A stretch of DNA of 64,000 nt from Sycon ciliatum (taxonomy: Eukaryota > Porifera > Calcarea > Leucosolenida > Sycettidae): contig NC_088654.1 in the NCBI RefSeq assembly GCF_964019385.1, positions 16,955,518-17,019,517 of the forward strand, given 5' to 3'. This document shows, piece after piece, positions 54,863 through 64,000 of the stretch. Both the position numbers and the translations under genes were made by a program. Numbering within the stretch: the first letter of the stretch is position 1; the number at the start of each line of letters is the position of its first letter. The notes under the pieces are model-generated. The model worked only from the letters and a program-made list of their open reading frames with translations. It had not been told where the DNA came from and did no database searches.

Positions 54863-55103
54863 ACAGTAGAGTCAAGCGTCCAAGAACGTTGTGTCCAAGA
54901 GGTTAGCCAGGGGTGTTCTTATTTTTCAGCCATCCGGCTGCGCTCTTGTAGCATGTTCTTAGAAACAATCATGTTAGGATCATAATTATGTATCCCGAAA
55001 GCTGCTGGAAAACCAACACCGCCATTCCACTTTAGGCGGTGGCGTTCTTAGCATTTCAGGCTGGACACTCTTGGGCAACACGTTCTTCGGCGCCTGACTC
55101 TAC
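54863..55103. mobile_element. MITE with CAGTAGAGTC ends
   Basis: Ends CAGTAGAGTCAAGCGTCCAA and CAGTAGAGTCAGGCGCCGAA (right, reverse complement). TA follows the right end (55104-55105); the left flank is CA. Interior repeats AACACCGCC / GGCGGTGGCG. Mariner-like. Confidence 0.7.
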
Positions 55104-55838
55104 TGTAGTACTGTACATGAAATACAGCTACTACAACTGTAGTAATATAGAATGCCGATTATCCGAATGATTGATTGTCCGAATTGCTCAGGCTGCATGG
55201 CAGCAGGCTGTCATCCACATGCATCCCATGATAATTTCGAGGAGCTGGAGTGTGTGCCAAAAAGAATGAGAAATGAAAGTATGCATGAGGAAATGAGTAT
55301 GTTTTAGATGAGTGTTTTCCCACGCCCTTATCCGAACATACATGCACTCGATCGCCATAACCCCTGGCACACAGCACACAGCTTCAGAACCTGAGAGAGT
55401 ATGATATGGGTATGTCACAAGTACTCCCGGTTCCCGAAGCTTTCATCTCAACAAAGGATCATGATTGACGACTTGTAATGAACTACATTTTGGTGGTATT
55501 ATACCGTACTTGTTTTACATTCAATTTAAGGAGGTTCGCGACGGTTAGCGCCATGTTGGATTTCCGAATTTTTTTCTGAAAAATAATGCCTTTCGGAGTG
55601 GAAAAATGGGACGCGATCATGCACAGAAAATAGTTTGACCATCATGACTTCGCAGCGCGTGCTCGAGTCGAGACAAATTATTTGAGGAAGAAGCTCAGCC
55701 ACTAGTGGACTTGCGGATTTGTTTTGACATTGGCGGTTTTTGGATCGCTCGGTTCTCCTGCCGACGTGTCGTGGAGATGAAGACGCGGGAGAGTAATCCG
55801 TCACCCACGACGCGGCCTCTCATTCTGCGTACTGGACG

Positions 55839-56217
55839 ATGCAAGAAGCCGAGGAGGGGGACGCTTCGCAAACTCAAGCGATCGATCGAGTTCCTGAAAA
55901 ACGGAAAGGGCGATCTCCATCACTAACGCCACTGGATTCGACTCCCGCGAAGAGGTCGTTCAGTGCCCCTCTTCACGGTCAACGAATCGTTCATCTCAGG
56001 TATCTGGCTGTGGGATTGTCTGCGTGCCAGAATCCTGGATGTGGCAAACCTCTGGCGCTCATTGATTGCGTTGAAGAGAAGAGGTACGACCTGGGCAGCG
56101 TACTTGTCATTCCGTGTCAGCAGTGTTGGATGGAGAATTTTATAGATACAGATAGCCCTGTAACTGCTCAACACCCTGGCCCCCGTGCTTCCACAAGCAA
56201 CACCAAAGCTGCTTTGG
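55839..56217 (+). CDS. Zinc-binding N-terminal exon of a Mutator-like transposase-type protein
   Basis: Plus-strand frame from an ATG at 55839: a polar start (EKRKGRSPSLTPLDSTPAKR), then HLRYLAVGLSACQNPGCGKP, LALIDCVEEKRYDLGSVLVI, PCQQCWMENFIDTDSP and STSNTKAALG. The C-x4-C ... C-x2-C arrangement and 'EKR..LGS.L.+.C..C' followed by 'NTKAALG' resemble the N-terminal region of the Mutator-like transposase domain proteins common in sponges and cnidarians. A donor-like TTTGG|GTCAGT at about 56216 suggests an intron; otherwise the frame ends at 56255. The catalytic DDE part is not seen, and the TTAA flanks are unlike Mutator's 8-9-bp duplications. Confidence 0.55.
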
Positions 56218-56602
56218 GTCAGTGCGTTTTTCAATCTCATAAGATTTATTTATGATATTTGCGAGTCATTGCCACCCTATGGCTATGGAAATGTATGAGC
56301 ACACTGTATGCGCGGCGGCCGCGAGTGTCTGTGTGTTTGCATAGACCTGCATGTTTGTGCATGTGTGCACCATACGCATGTATGAACATGCACATGCATA
56401 TGCGCTCATGTGGACGTGCCCTCGCACACATACTATACACACGTGCATGACCGCTCCCAGGGCATGTTGGTGTGACATGTGTATGCCGCAGGCATCTCCA
56501 CTCATGCACATGAGTGTGCACATGCATGTGGGTGGGTACGCACACACGCGTGAATGTATGTGTGTGTACGCGCGCGTGTGTTCTATTGCGTGTGAGAGCA
56601 TG

Positions 56603-56604
<2 letters not shown>

Positions 56605-56665
<61 letters not shown>
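56605..56665. repeat. (GT)n microsatellite in a CA/GT-rich tract
   Basis: About 30 GT units within a wider purine-pyrimidine alternating tract (56270-56700). Translated Cys-Val or His-Thr runs are artefacts. Confidence 0.95.
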
Positions 56666-56672
<7 letters not shown>

Positions 56673-56784
56673 CATGGATGTGTGTGTCGATGGTGTGCAT
56701 TTTTGTGATTGGTGAACACTCTGATCCGTAAACCGCAATACCGGAGCTCCCAAGCTACAGCCTCAGATTGATTTATAGTTCATC

Positions 56785-57219
56785 GTTGGGAATGAGTTCG
56801 CTGCTCATGATGCTGTTGCGGCCCTAGCTGAAATTGTCGAAGCTCGCCCTGATGCCAGTATCCTGTTGCACTCTGTCACTTTTGCATCAGCATTTTCGGC
56901 GATGGAGTTTGCAGAACATCAGCAAAAGCGGGTGGCCACCCTTCAACCGTTGGTCCAAGCAACGTGCTTCTCTAAGTCAGTTGCAGTGCGGGCAGCTGCC
57001 AGTGGGTTGGTGATGAAGCACTTTGTCTTGTCCTACAAACGAAGTGGTGAGCCAGCCATTTCCAGACTGATGAAGGAGCAAGTCGGAGGAAAGAAGCGGG
57101 TGACAATCTCAAGGAAGATTATATTAGCGGTGGCTGAACACCTAGCGAAGAACCAGCAGCAACCCAACTGTAAGGAACGCCCTGTGACACAGTGCTTCAC
57201 TTGTTTGTGCGCACCGTAA
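56785..57219 (+). CDS. Unrecognised coding-like segment of the TTAA element
   Basis: Open plus-strand frame with normal amino-acid usage: NEFAAHDAVAALAEIVEARP, HSVTFASAFSAMEFAEHQQK, AVRAAASGLVMKHFVLSYKR and VTISRKIILAVAEHLAKNQ, ending at 57219. An acceptor-like TTGATTTATAG at about 56779-56784 could start it in phase 0, which does not match the phase-1 donor at 56216, so the two segments may not be directly joined. I do not recognise the family. Confidence 0.45.
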   Translation, partial: VGNEFAAHDAVAALAEIVEARPDASILLHSVTFASAFSAMEFAEHQQKRVATLQPLVQATCFSKSVAVRAAASGLVMKHFVLSYKRSGEPAISRLMKEQVGGKKRVTISRKIILAVAEHLAKNQQQPNCKERPVTQCFTCLCAP

Positions 57220-58117
57220 AATACCATCATTTTTGCCACACATTTTAGCTCGCATAGTTGAAGAACAAGAGGACTCAATGTTGTCTGATTCGTTCCAACA
57301 TGTCAGCTTTCATTGTAGTTTGATATGGGGCAGTGCTAAGCGCTATCATAGCTGCATGTACATGTATCACAACCAAGTGCCAACAGGAGAGTAATCATGG
57401 AGAAAAGTACCTATCGATAAAGCGTGCACCCAGGATTTTCCGGCAAATTTACGAGTTCAGCTATTCCATCCTTGTATTGTTCTGAACGCCGAGGGCTCTA
57501 GTGAGTTTATGCAACACCTAACAGCCAAAAATCCAATAAGTTATGACCAAAGCAGCAGCAGAGAAGTACAAGCAATATAGAGACGTGAATTTACCAATTT
57601 TAGGCAAATTTTGACAGTTTTTTTGGATTTTTCTCCAGAATATGCACGGTGACCCCTATTTTCGCCACGGTAAACCTGTTCCGACCCACTTATAGAACGT
57701 GTTTGAAGTATCCACATATGGGGCAAACTCAAAAATAAGCTGCAAAAAATATTCAAAGTTTCATTTTTTGCGTCTTTTTGTTCTTCTCCAGGAAATGACG
57801 ACCTGGATCCCATCGTCAACCAAAGTGTACATTTTTCGGTGTTGATATCATCTTAGTCAATACCTCGAACAGTCTGTAAAATTTTATGTCATATTTTCTG
57901 TCCTAACTGATGTTATGGACGATTTCTCATCAATTTTGGGATTTTGTGTTATTTTGTGTCATCAAGGAAAATTGTGTTTTTGGCAAGACCTATTCTGGCA
58001 ATTGAAAAACTGCTGTTACTAAGCGAAAATATAAGGCTGTACCTATTCAAACCTGATGTCAGATTGGGCTGATGTTGAAATTAAATTTTTGGGCCTAACT
58101 GTCCCGAACCCCCTTAA

Positions 58118-59400
58118 GAGTGAGTTTAAAGCATGAGAACTATCCACAGCAGACATTCTCACTGTTTGGAGTTGCCAAAAAAGTGGTGCATGTACAAATC
58201 AGAGATGAGTACAATACCAACATCTGAGGTGAGTCTATCAGGAAAGTGAATGTCATCCACTCTATAAAATGGGGTCCCTCAAGAAAGATGAGATTTTTCA
58301 GCAATGGACGTTTCCAGCCAGGTGACTGTATATACAGTGATCTAAGTTATGTAAAGCTTGACATAAATGATTGGCTGGACACGTCGAAGAGAAGGAAGAG
58401 AAGCAGACCAACCTTACACCAGCTGAGCGTAGTGGCCAAAACAACAAACTAACTCTGTGTGGCCTTAGAGGAGCTGGGCAAGATGTGTACAGTGAATTAA
58501 ACAATACAGTAAACGTGGGAGAAGAAGTGACAAGGCTGAGTATGATACACTGTGCCAGCACAGTGCACATACTAGTGCAACTGTTGGTGTAGTTACAGTT
58601 AGCCCACACAAGCAGGTCACTCGATTGTAGATACACAGAGCGCACTCTAAGCTAGGCAGCAGTGGCTGGCATTTACCGACATCCACCAATGCCAATGCGC
58701 GGCTTGAGCAAATATTACAAGCCTCGGAACACCCATACGCCATTTTAGAGACAGAACAAGGCGATGAGTAAGCACCAAAGGATTATATGAATAGCGGCCA
58801 GGCAATAATTCAGGCCACTGCTGCTAATCAAGGACTAGTTACTAGTACTACTAGTATGGTGTCAGTGTACCCTGAAACGATGCAATCACAGCGAACGTGA
58901 TACATGCACATCATGTTGCCTGGTTCTCGGTTAAAAGTTGTATCCTCAATGCTTGAGGTTTGTGGGGTCCCTCCAGCTTCTCAGAGTCCTGCACAAAGAA
59001 GATAAAAGCAAATGCAGGTAGAATAATAGTAAGCTCACATAAAACCTCTTCGTCTTGCTAACAAATTTCGTGATTAAATCCACAGCATGGGAACGAGGCT
59101 ACAGGAAAAAAAGTTCAACCATAATAATGCAAAAAGGCAACTTTAGCTAATCATATTTTTGGCAGCAACACTATACTGTTTGTATAGGAAAGTTGGCTTG
59201 GTGCATTCATGCCAAATGAACTCCCTATAGTATTGTATTACTGTACTTCATCATTTTACTTGGGCATTCATTCCCAGTAGCCCTAATGTCTTCTAACAGA
59301 GTGCGCAAGGTACTGCATATTCGGCGCATATTTTATTTTCGGCTATTATTGGCCTGTGCATTTTTAATTCGGAAAGTGGTGGACATCACGCAACTGAATT
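58118..59400. other. No gene recognised
   Basis: Short frames on both strands near 58246-58743 without motifs. A CTAGTTACTAGTACTACTAG inverted word lies near 58832. TTTGGGTATAG-type words recur elsewhere. Confidence 0.4.
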
Positions 59401-59401
59401 G

Positions 59402-59536
59402 TAAATAAAAGGGGGTTTGTCAACTGACAACTGCATACTTTTTCGACATCACTAACAAAAGAATTTTTCGTCCAGCGCATGCGCCAGGAGTGAATAGCAA
59501 CTGAATAGTCATTTGACAACCCCCCTTTTATTTACT
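59402..59536. mobile_element. Small MITE with GTAAATAAAAGGGGG ends
   Basis: GTAAATAAAAGGGGGTTTGT and the reverse complement of the right end (GTAAATAAAAGGGGGGTTGT) bound 135 bp. The same words recur at 59720-59735, so it may be part of a compound palindrome with 59578-59720. Confidence 0.65.
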
Positions 59537-59577
59537 ACAGGAAACGCAAAAGGTAACACGATTACGTAACCAAAGGT

Positions 59578-59720
59578 GAGAAGGCACTGAACGAACTGTC
59601 AACCTACGAATACAACCTCAGTGCAACGTGCTCTTTCTGCTTACACAAGCAGAAAGAGAAAGAGCACGTTGTTGCACTGAGGTTGTATTTGTAGGTTGAC
59701 ACTTCGTTCAGTGCCTTCTC
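59578..59720. repeat. Large hairpin, about 65-bp arms
   Basis: GAGAAGGCACTGAACGAACT...CAGTGCAACGTGCTCTTTCT and its reverse complement (with a few differences, such as GTTGTTGCAC for GTTGCAC) face each other across a few bases. Confidence 0.85.
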
Positions 59721-60026
59721 CCCTTTTATTTACTGGGCATCTGTAGCCTAAAATTTGCTTTTCAAGGTTCAATGTGACAGTGTATACAGGCATCAGCAGT
59801 ACAGGCTGAAATTTCAATGTGGCCAAGATGTATTTTTGCCCTGGGGAGGCTGCAATTTAAAAGCGTCGAAAATGTGCATACTTTACAACACAGTACTGAG
59901 CATGCGGTGAGCTGATGACGAAATGAATTGGAGGTACTAATAATACTAAGGGATTCGGGGGCGCATCAAAGGGGTCAGCACCAGGGAATGGGATAGATTT
60001 GCGCCCAGTTCGGGTATGTATATTGA

Positions 60027-60347
60027 CAAGAGTACATAACCCCCCAGAGTGTGCAACTCCCACATACCCTGCTGTCCCGACAGAATTTCAAGTTGACGTC
60101 ATTATTTATGACGCAATGCTCCTTGCACCAGTGATTTACAACATGTGTACGGGTGTCAACGCATCACACGTTTTTCTTTGTAATAATTTGTACAGGATCG
60201 ATCGGCTTCGGTCAACCACAGGTTCCGGATTCGTCTGATAATCCGTGTACAGTGCGCATTGCATCATCAAAATGACGTCAACTTGAAAGTCTGTCGGGAC
60301 AGCACCCATAGTGGAGTTGCACACTCTTGGGGGGTTATGTACTCTTG
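60027..60347. mobile_element. CAAGAG-family element (321 bp), 7-bp duplication
   Basis: Ends as in 27823 and 31088. Flanks ATATTGA (60020-60026) and ATATTGG (60348-60354) match at 6 of 7 positions. Internal sequence is about 97% identical to 31088-31421. Confidence 0.85.
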
Positions 60348-60488
60348 ATATTGGGTATAGAACGGAAATTATTGGGTAAGCCTCGGGCGACTCCTACCAG
60401 TATTGCCACCAATGGCCCATGGCTGCTGATCTCTGTGATAGAAAATGAGACGTGTATGTGAAACCAAAATACGGCTTTTCAAGATGTA

Positions 60489-60702
60489 CTGTAAGACATG
60501 TTATTATAACGAGTCGCAAATTTAACGATTGTCCAAAATTCATAGGTTAACGAGAAGATATGTTAACAATCTTGCAGTATTCTGCCATATCCACACACAG
60601 CATATATGAAGCAGTACGGCTTCAACGGATCTATTATAACGAAAAAATGTCATCCATTAAAACGTTAGATTTGCTTCCTCGTTATATATACATGTCTTAC
60701 AG
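60489..60702. mobile_element. TA-flanked MITE, CTGTAAGACATG ends
   Basis: Left CTGTAAGACATGTTATTATA and right CTGTAAGACATGTATATATA (reverse complement), with TA on both sides. 214 bp, AT-rich interior with TTAACGATTGTCC. Confidence 0.8.
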
Positions 60703-61770
60703 TATGTGCATTTTGTGAAGATTTGATGTAAGTCATTAGGGACACCTTGTTGGGTCTTGCCAACACTCAATTATTATGATGTTCATATCTATGCAATAAC
60801 GTTAATGGAATTATCAGCAAGAATCAATAACCCCAAGAGTATGCAGCTTTGCACATGGAGTCTGCCACAACACGTTGACCAAAGTACATGAACCTAGACA
60901 CGAGCTGGGGAATCAGCTGAGCTGCTGCATCATTTATGATCTGCTATAGTTTCCAGTCTCCATGGAGGTTTTTCTTGGAGACGTCGAATCTACAGTATTA
61001 GGTGTGAACCTGTTGTACTAAACCGCAGGAGATAGAATCTTTTCAGCTCGGACAACATTTCACTACGTACGGAAGGAAGTATGCCGATCAAAGCTTGCTA
61101 CACTCCCGTTTAGTCAACTTAACGGCCCAAATAATGCTTGGGTCATGAACTCATCGCTGTTGGTCTTTCGAGGGTGCCTGACAATGGTTGTTAATACACA
61201 GCACCAGCCGGGCCAAATGACAAGATCAGAGACATAGATCTTCCTAGTTCAATTGCTGAAACGTGACTTGTGCAAACGTTATGTAGCAAAAGGAACTGAA
61301 CTATGGCACTACACGCCATTCACAATAATCAAAAATGCCCACTTGACAAAACAGAATTTCATCAACGGAACCCCGGGATTTTTTCTTCTGTACATATGCA
61401 TTATGGAGTCATAGCATAAGGGAGACGGCACGGTAGACTTTCAGCCTAAATCATAATGAGGGCCAGCTGGGCAGCTCAAAAGAGAGCTCGATGCACTATT
61501 GGCAGAGTGGTATACATGAATAGAGAGTGACCACCCATTGCGTGAAGCTTTTCGTGTCACCCTAGAAAATTTCAAAAATTAATAATGTGGGTTCCACCCC
61601 GGGCTGCCAGTGACAGTTGCCCTTACTGCCTTAGGGGTAAGTGCGATACATACATGCTCGCATATAGCATCGCTTGACTGACCCATGCTTGGGGCCAGTG
61701 GGTCAAGTTCGCGATCACGAGTTGCATAAACCACAGATCATGTAGAATCTCCATGGATCCAATCTGTGTA
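60703..61770. other. No gene recognised
   Basis: Diffuse sequence. A degraded CAAGAG-family end (CAAGAATCAATAACCCCAAG) lies near 60820. Confidence 0.4.
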
Positions 61771-61971
61771 CTGTAAAAGCAGAAATTTTCGGTGGTGTAA
61801 TATTTTCGGAATTCTCCAAAATCGGCGGAGCGCAATTTTCGGTAATACCCGCTTTCCAGGTAAGGGTACTAGTACGTAGTACTGAAATATTTCGGTGCAT
61901 TTTTTCGGTAAAAATTGTCGGCACCGAAGTTTCTGAAAATAAAACACCACTAAAAATTTCCGCTTTTACAG
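61771..61971. mobile_element. TA-flanked MITE, CTGTAAAAGC ends
   Basis: Ends CTGTAAAAGCAGAAATTTTC and CTGTAAAAGCGGAAATTTTT, with TA at 61769-61770 and 61972-61973. 201 bp; interior CGGTAAAAATTGTCGG/TTTTCGG words. Confidence 0.8.
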
Positions 61972-62483
61972 TACATCATTTTGGGTATCATGATCTCGTG
62001 TTGTTTCCTTGGGTGCTACGACTCCCTGACGTGCATTGATCCATGGCACGGTATGATTTGGGCGATTTCAGCCAATCAGTAGACCTTCTGAGAGAGGTAT
62101 ATTCACCGATACACCCCGCTCAGTTCACATGGGTCGCGCCAAGAGTGAATATTGGAAGGAGTCTTGGGAAAGTGCCCTCTGGGAGAAATGGATTGCACCA
62201 TTCTATACATGTACTGCATTCCCCATAATTTCCTCGTGCTATGTCCTCGGGAAAATATTTAACGTATACCCTTCATATACTCATAGAATAATCCAAACGT
62301 ATCTGCAGTCAACCACGGGTATAACAACCCACGGATAGTGACACTATCTTCAGACCTAGTAACAATAGAGCTGTATATTTTCAACCCCGTGAATGACGAC
62401 AACTCCCAAATAGCAACACTTTTCTCATGCCCGATCAAGGGTCGTTCGTTACTGGCAAAGTTAGCTGGACATCATGTCATGTA

Positions 62484-63063
62484 CCGTACTGGCAATATAT
62501 GTTGCCGCGTAACGCGTAACGCAGGGGGGTGCGGCGTAACGCGGGACCAGGCTAGTGCGACAAATTTTCGTTGAGTTCGTAACGCGCGTCCGGCGGGGTG
62601 CGGCGATCTTTTCATTGCAGTTTGCACTGCAAAAAAAAGGCTGAAAACTGTGAAAGCACGTGTACCGCGTGGTGAAAAGTAGTTTTTGGAGGAAGCGCTC
62701 TTCCCCTATGTCACTTTCCTTTTGATGATCTTTTTGTGAACAGATCACTCTGATAGTTAAAATATACAGTCTTCTATTGATATCGTTGTCGCCCTTTGCC
62801 GTCGGGTTTGTAACAGTTGGATAGCAACTGAATTTCTGTGCCTTCAATGTGGATGAAAAGAAAAAATGATGCGGCAAAAGCAAAAAAATGATGCGGCAAT
62901 AGCAAAAAAAGTGATACGGCAATAGGAAAAAAAGGACTGCGGCAATATAGAAACCTGTGTAACGGCTCCTGTGCGACTTTGCATGTAACGCCCTGCGTGC
63001 GGCAAACATGTGCCAATGTAACGCTTCATGGCCTCACTGCGGCAACATATATTGCCAGTACGG
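62484..63063. mobile_element. TA-flanked element, CCGTACTGGCAATATATGTT ends
   Basis: Inverted ends CCGTACTGGCAATATATGTT + GCCGC, identical over 25 bp, with TA at 62482-62483 and 63064-63065. 580 bp. Interior has GTAACGC repeats and a 21-bp-period array of TGATGCGGCAATAGCAAAAA-type units at 62868-62950. Confidence 0.82.
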
Positions 63064-63233
63064 TAGTCATTTTTACTTCAGGCAGGGACAATGAAATACC
63101 CCCCCCCCCCCGCCCTCTTTCCTGCAGAGGGAACAGTGCTGTGTCCAGGTCTGCATGCAGCATGGAGATGCTAGTAAGTCACTGGCATATTTTCTCTTGT
63201 GGATCGATGTAAAGTGCGTGACAATGCTTCCAT

Positions 63234-63260
63234 AGTGGTGGTGGTGGTGGTGGTGGTGGC
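63234..63260. repeat. (GGT)n microsatellite, short
   Basis: Eight GGT units, preceded by a phrase (GACAATGCTTCCATAGTGG) that recurs before the longer array at 63327. Confidence 0.95.
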
Positions 63261-63342
63261 GGGAGCAAACTGCACTGCAGGGCATTACAGCACTGGCATA
63301 CTATTATTTTCTTTTGCAGACGTGCCGTGCACGGCAATGCTT

Positions 63343-63590
63343 CTATAGTGGTGGTCATGGTGATGGTAGTGGTGGTGGTGTGGTGGTAGTGGTGGTGGTG
63401 GTGGTGGTGGTCACAGTGGTGGTGGTGGTGGTAGTGGAGGTGGTCACAGTGGTGGTGGTGGTGGTGGTGGTGGTGGTGGTGGTGGAGGTGGTGGTGGTGG
63501 TGGAGGTGGTGGTGGTGGTGGTGGTGGTGGTGGTGGTGGTGCTGCTGCTGCTGCTGGTAGTGGTGGCGGCGGTGGTAGTTGCAGTGATGG
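63343..63590. repeat. Long (GGT)n array
   Basis: About 200 bp of GGT/GGA/GTA triplets ending in (GCT)5. The flanks (CAATGCTTCYATAGTGG before and CTGCACTGCAGGGCATTA after) duplicate those of the short array at 63234. Poly-His, poly-Val, poly-Thr and poly-Pro frames are artefacts. Confidence 0.97.
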
Positions 63591-64000
63591 TAGCATTCTG
63601 CACTGCAGGGCATTAAAACCAGCTCGATCGTGCATGCATGGCGGCGGTGGGAAAGAGGAGCCAAGGAAAGTGTGTACATGTACATATTTTTGTTGAAAGC
63701 ACGAGAATTCAAAGAAAGCTGGCTGCTTCCTCTATTTCCATGATCGGCCAGTGCCTGCAGCACGAACAGTACATTGTATTACATGTATGTGCATAGACAG
63801 ACAAATAAACACTAACCTGAGCATGGGTACCGCTTGTATTCGTGGTCAGGAAAGTGAAAAGTACGAACGAAGGAGAAGAAGATTGTTGACCATGGCGAAC
63901 AACTGCATATCCAGAGGGCACACGGCTTGCCAGAATGGGTCGGCTACATCTTCGCTAATTTTCTATCCTAACAACATTCAGCTTCGAGGTCAAGGACGAC

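Larger units (their letters stand above)
55530..58113. mobile_element. TTAA-flanked DNA element with Mutator-like coding segment
   Basis: Ends GGAGGTTCGCGACGGTTAG (left) and GGGGGTTCGGGACAGTTAG (right, reverse complement) match at 16 of 19 positions and touch TTAA at 55526-55529 and 58114-58117. 2584 bp. Contains the coding segment at 55839-56220, a GT microsatellite in a putative intron, and an open frame at 56785-57219. A relative's end occurs at 26022. Confidence 0.65.

Noticed and set aside
56246..56731. Cys-Val / His-Thr open frames
   Set aside because: Translation of the GT/CA tract; no domain outside the repeat.
62140..62166. CAAGAG ... GTCTTG inverted pair
   Set aside because: Looks like another CAAGAG footprint, but the flanking 7-mers do not match and the right end is GTCTTG rather than CTCTTG.
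63179..63763. Poly-His, poly-Val, poly-Thr and poly-Pro open frames
   Set aside because: Artefacts of the GGT array; open in several frames on both strands.
63790..63921. Possible splice donor CTCAG|GTTAGT with a Cys-containing exon on the minus strand at the right edge
   Set aside because: No acceptor or recognisable domain; too little sequence to support an exon.

Overview
This is a repeat-rich piece of a metazoan nuclear genome, most likely a marine invertebrate such as a sponge or cnidarian; the phylum cannot be fixed from sequence alone. Evidence: spliceosomal GT-AG introns, phase 1-1 exons for extracellular modules (including a calcium-binding EGF-type exon), non-LTR, LTR and DIRS-like retroelements, many short inverted-repeat DNA elements (MITEs), and long GA, CA, GT and TGG microsatellites. 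I see no tRNA or rRNA gene, no CRISPR array and no bacterial operon.

The only plausible host gene is one multi-exon gene on the minus strand, running right to left from about 34.5 kb to 16.3 kb and perhaps on to 11 kb and 3.6 kb. Six exons (34393-34483, 29989-30066, 25674-25781, 21726-21992, 17928-18218, 16335-16475) have good splice sites. The reading frame passes through all six junctions: the signal-peptide-like exon begins in phase 0 and every later junction is phase 1. It looks like a secreted or cell-surface mosaic protein: signal peptide, a short Cys/Gly/Pro exon, an EGF-like exon, and further Cys-containing modules. A C-type-lectin-like exon at 10898-11227 and a terminal-looking exon at 3646-3905 may also belong. 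No first (ATG) exon was found.

The rest is mobile DNA. 0.5-2 kb: DIRS-like pol remains and a 23-bp minisatellite. 2.6-6 kb: mariner- and Harbinger-type MITEs. 6.7-9.7 kb: a two-ORF LINE (minus) next to a second LINE tail. 9.9-35 kb: MITEs and LINE fragments inside the introns of the host gene. 37-41 kb: a LINE tail with target-site duplication, a 203-bp hAT MITE, and a GC-rich duplicated block. 41.57-48.62 kb: a nested stack in which a TA-flanked MITE is split by an LTR retrotransposon (4-bp TSD), which is itself split by a TTAA-flanked Kolobok-type transposon (42448-45198) and by later insertions. 48.8-54.3 kb: a 696-bp direct repeat on either side of a LINE. 55.5-58.1 kb: a second TTAA-flanked element with a Mutator-like zinc-binding coding segment. 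58-64 kb: MITEs, hairpins and (TGG)n.

Two observations stand out. First, a CAAGAG...CTCTTG inverted-repeat family makes 7-bp target duplications. It occurs as copies of about 300-330 bp and also as 15-32-bp remnants that keep little but the terminal bases between 7-bp duplications, which suggests excision footprints. Second, the Kolobok-type element carries THAP-transposase remains on one strand and, on the other, a two-exon gene for a P2X7-type zinc-binding intracellular ('ballast') domain with a clean intron.
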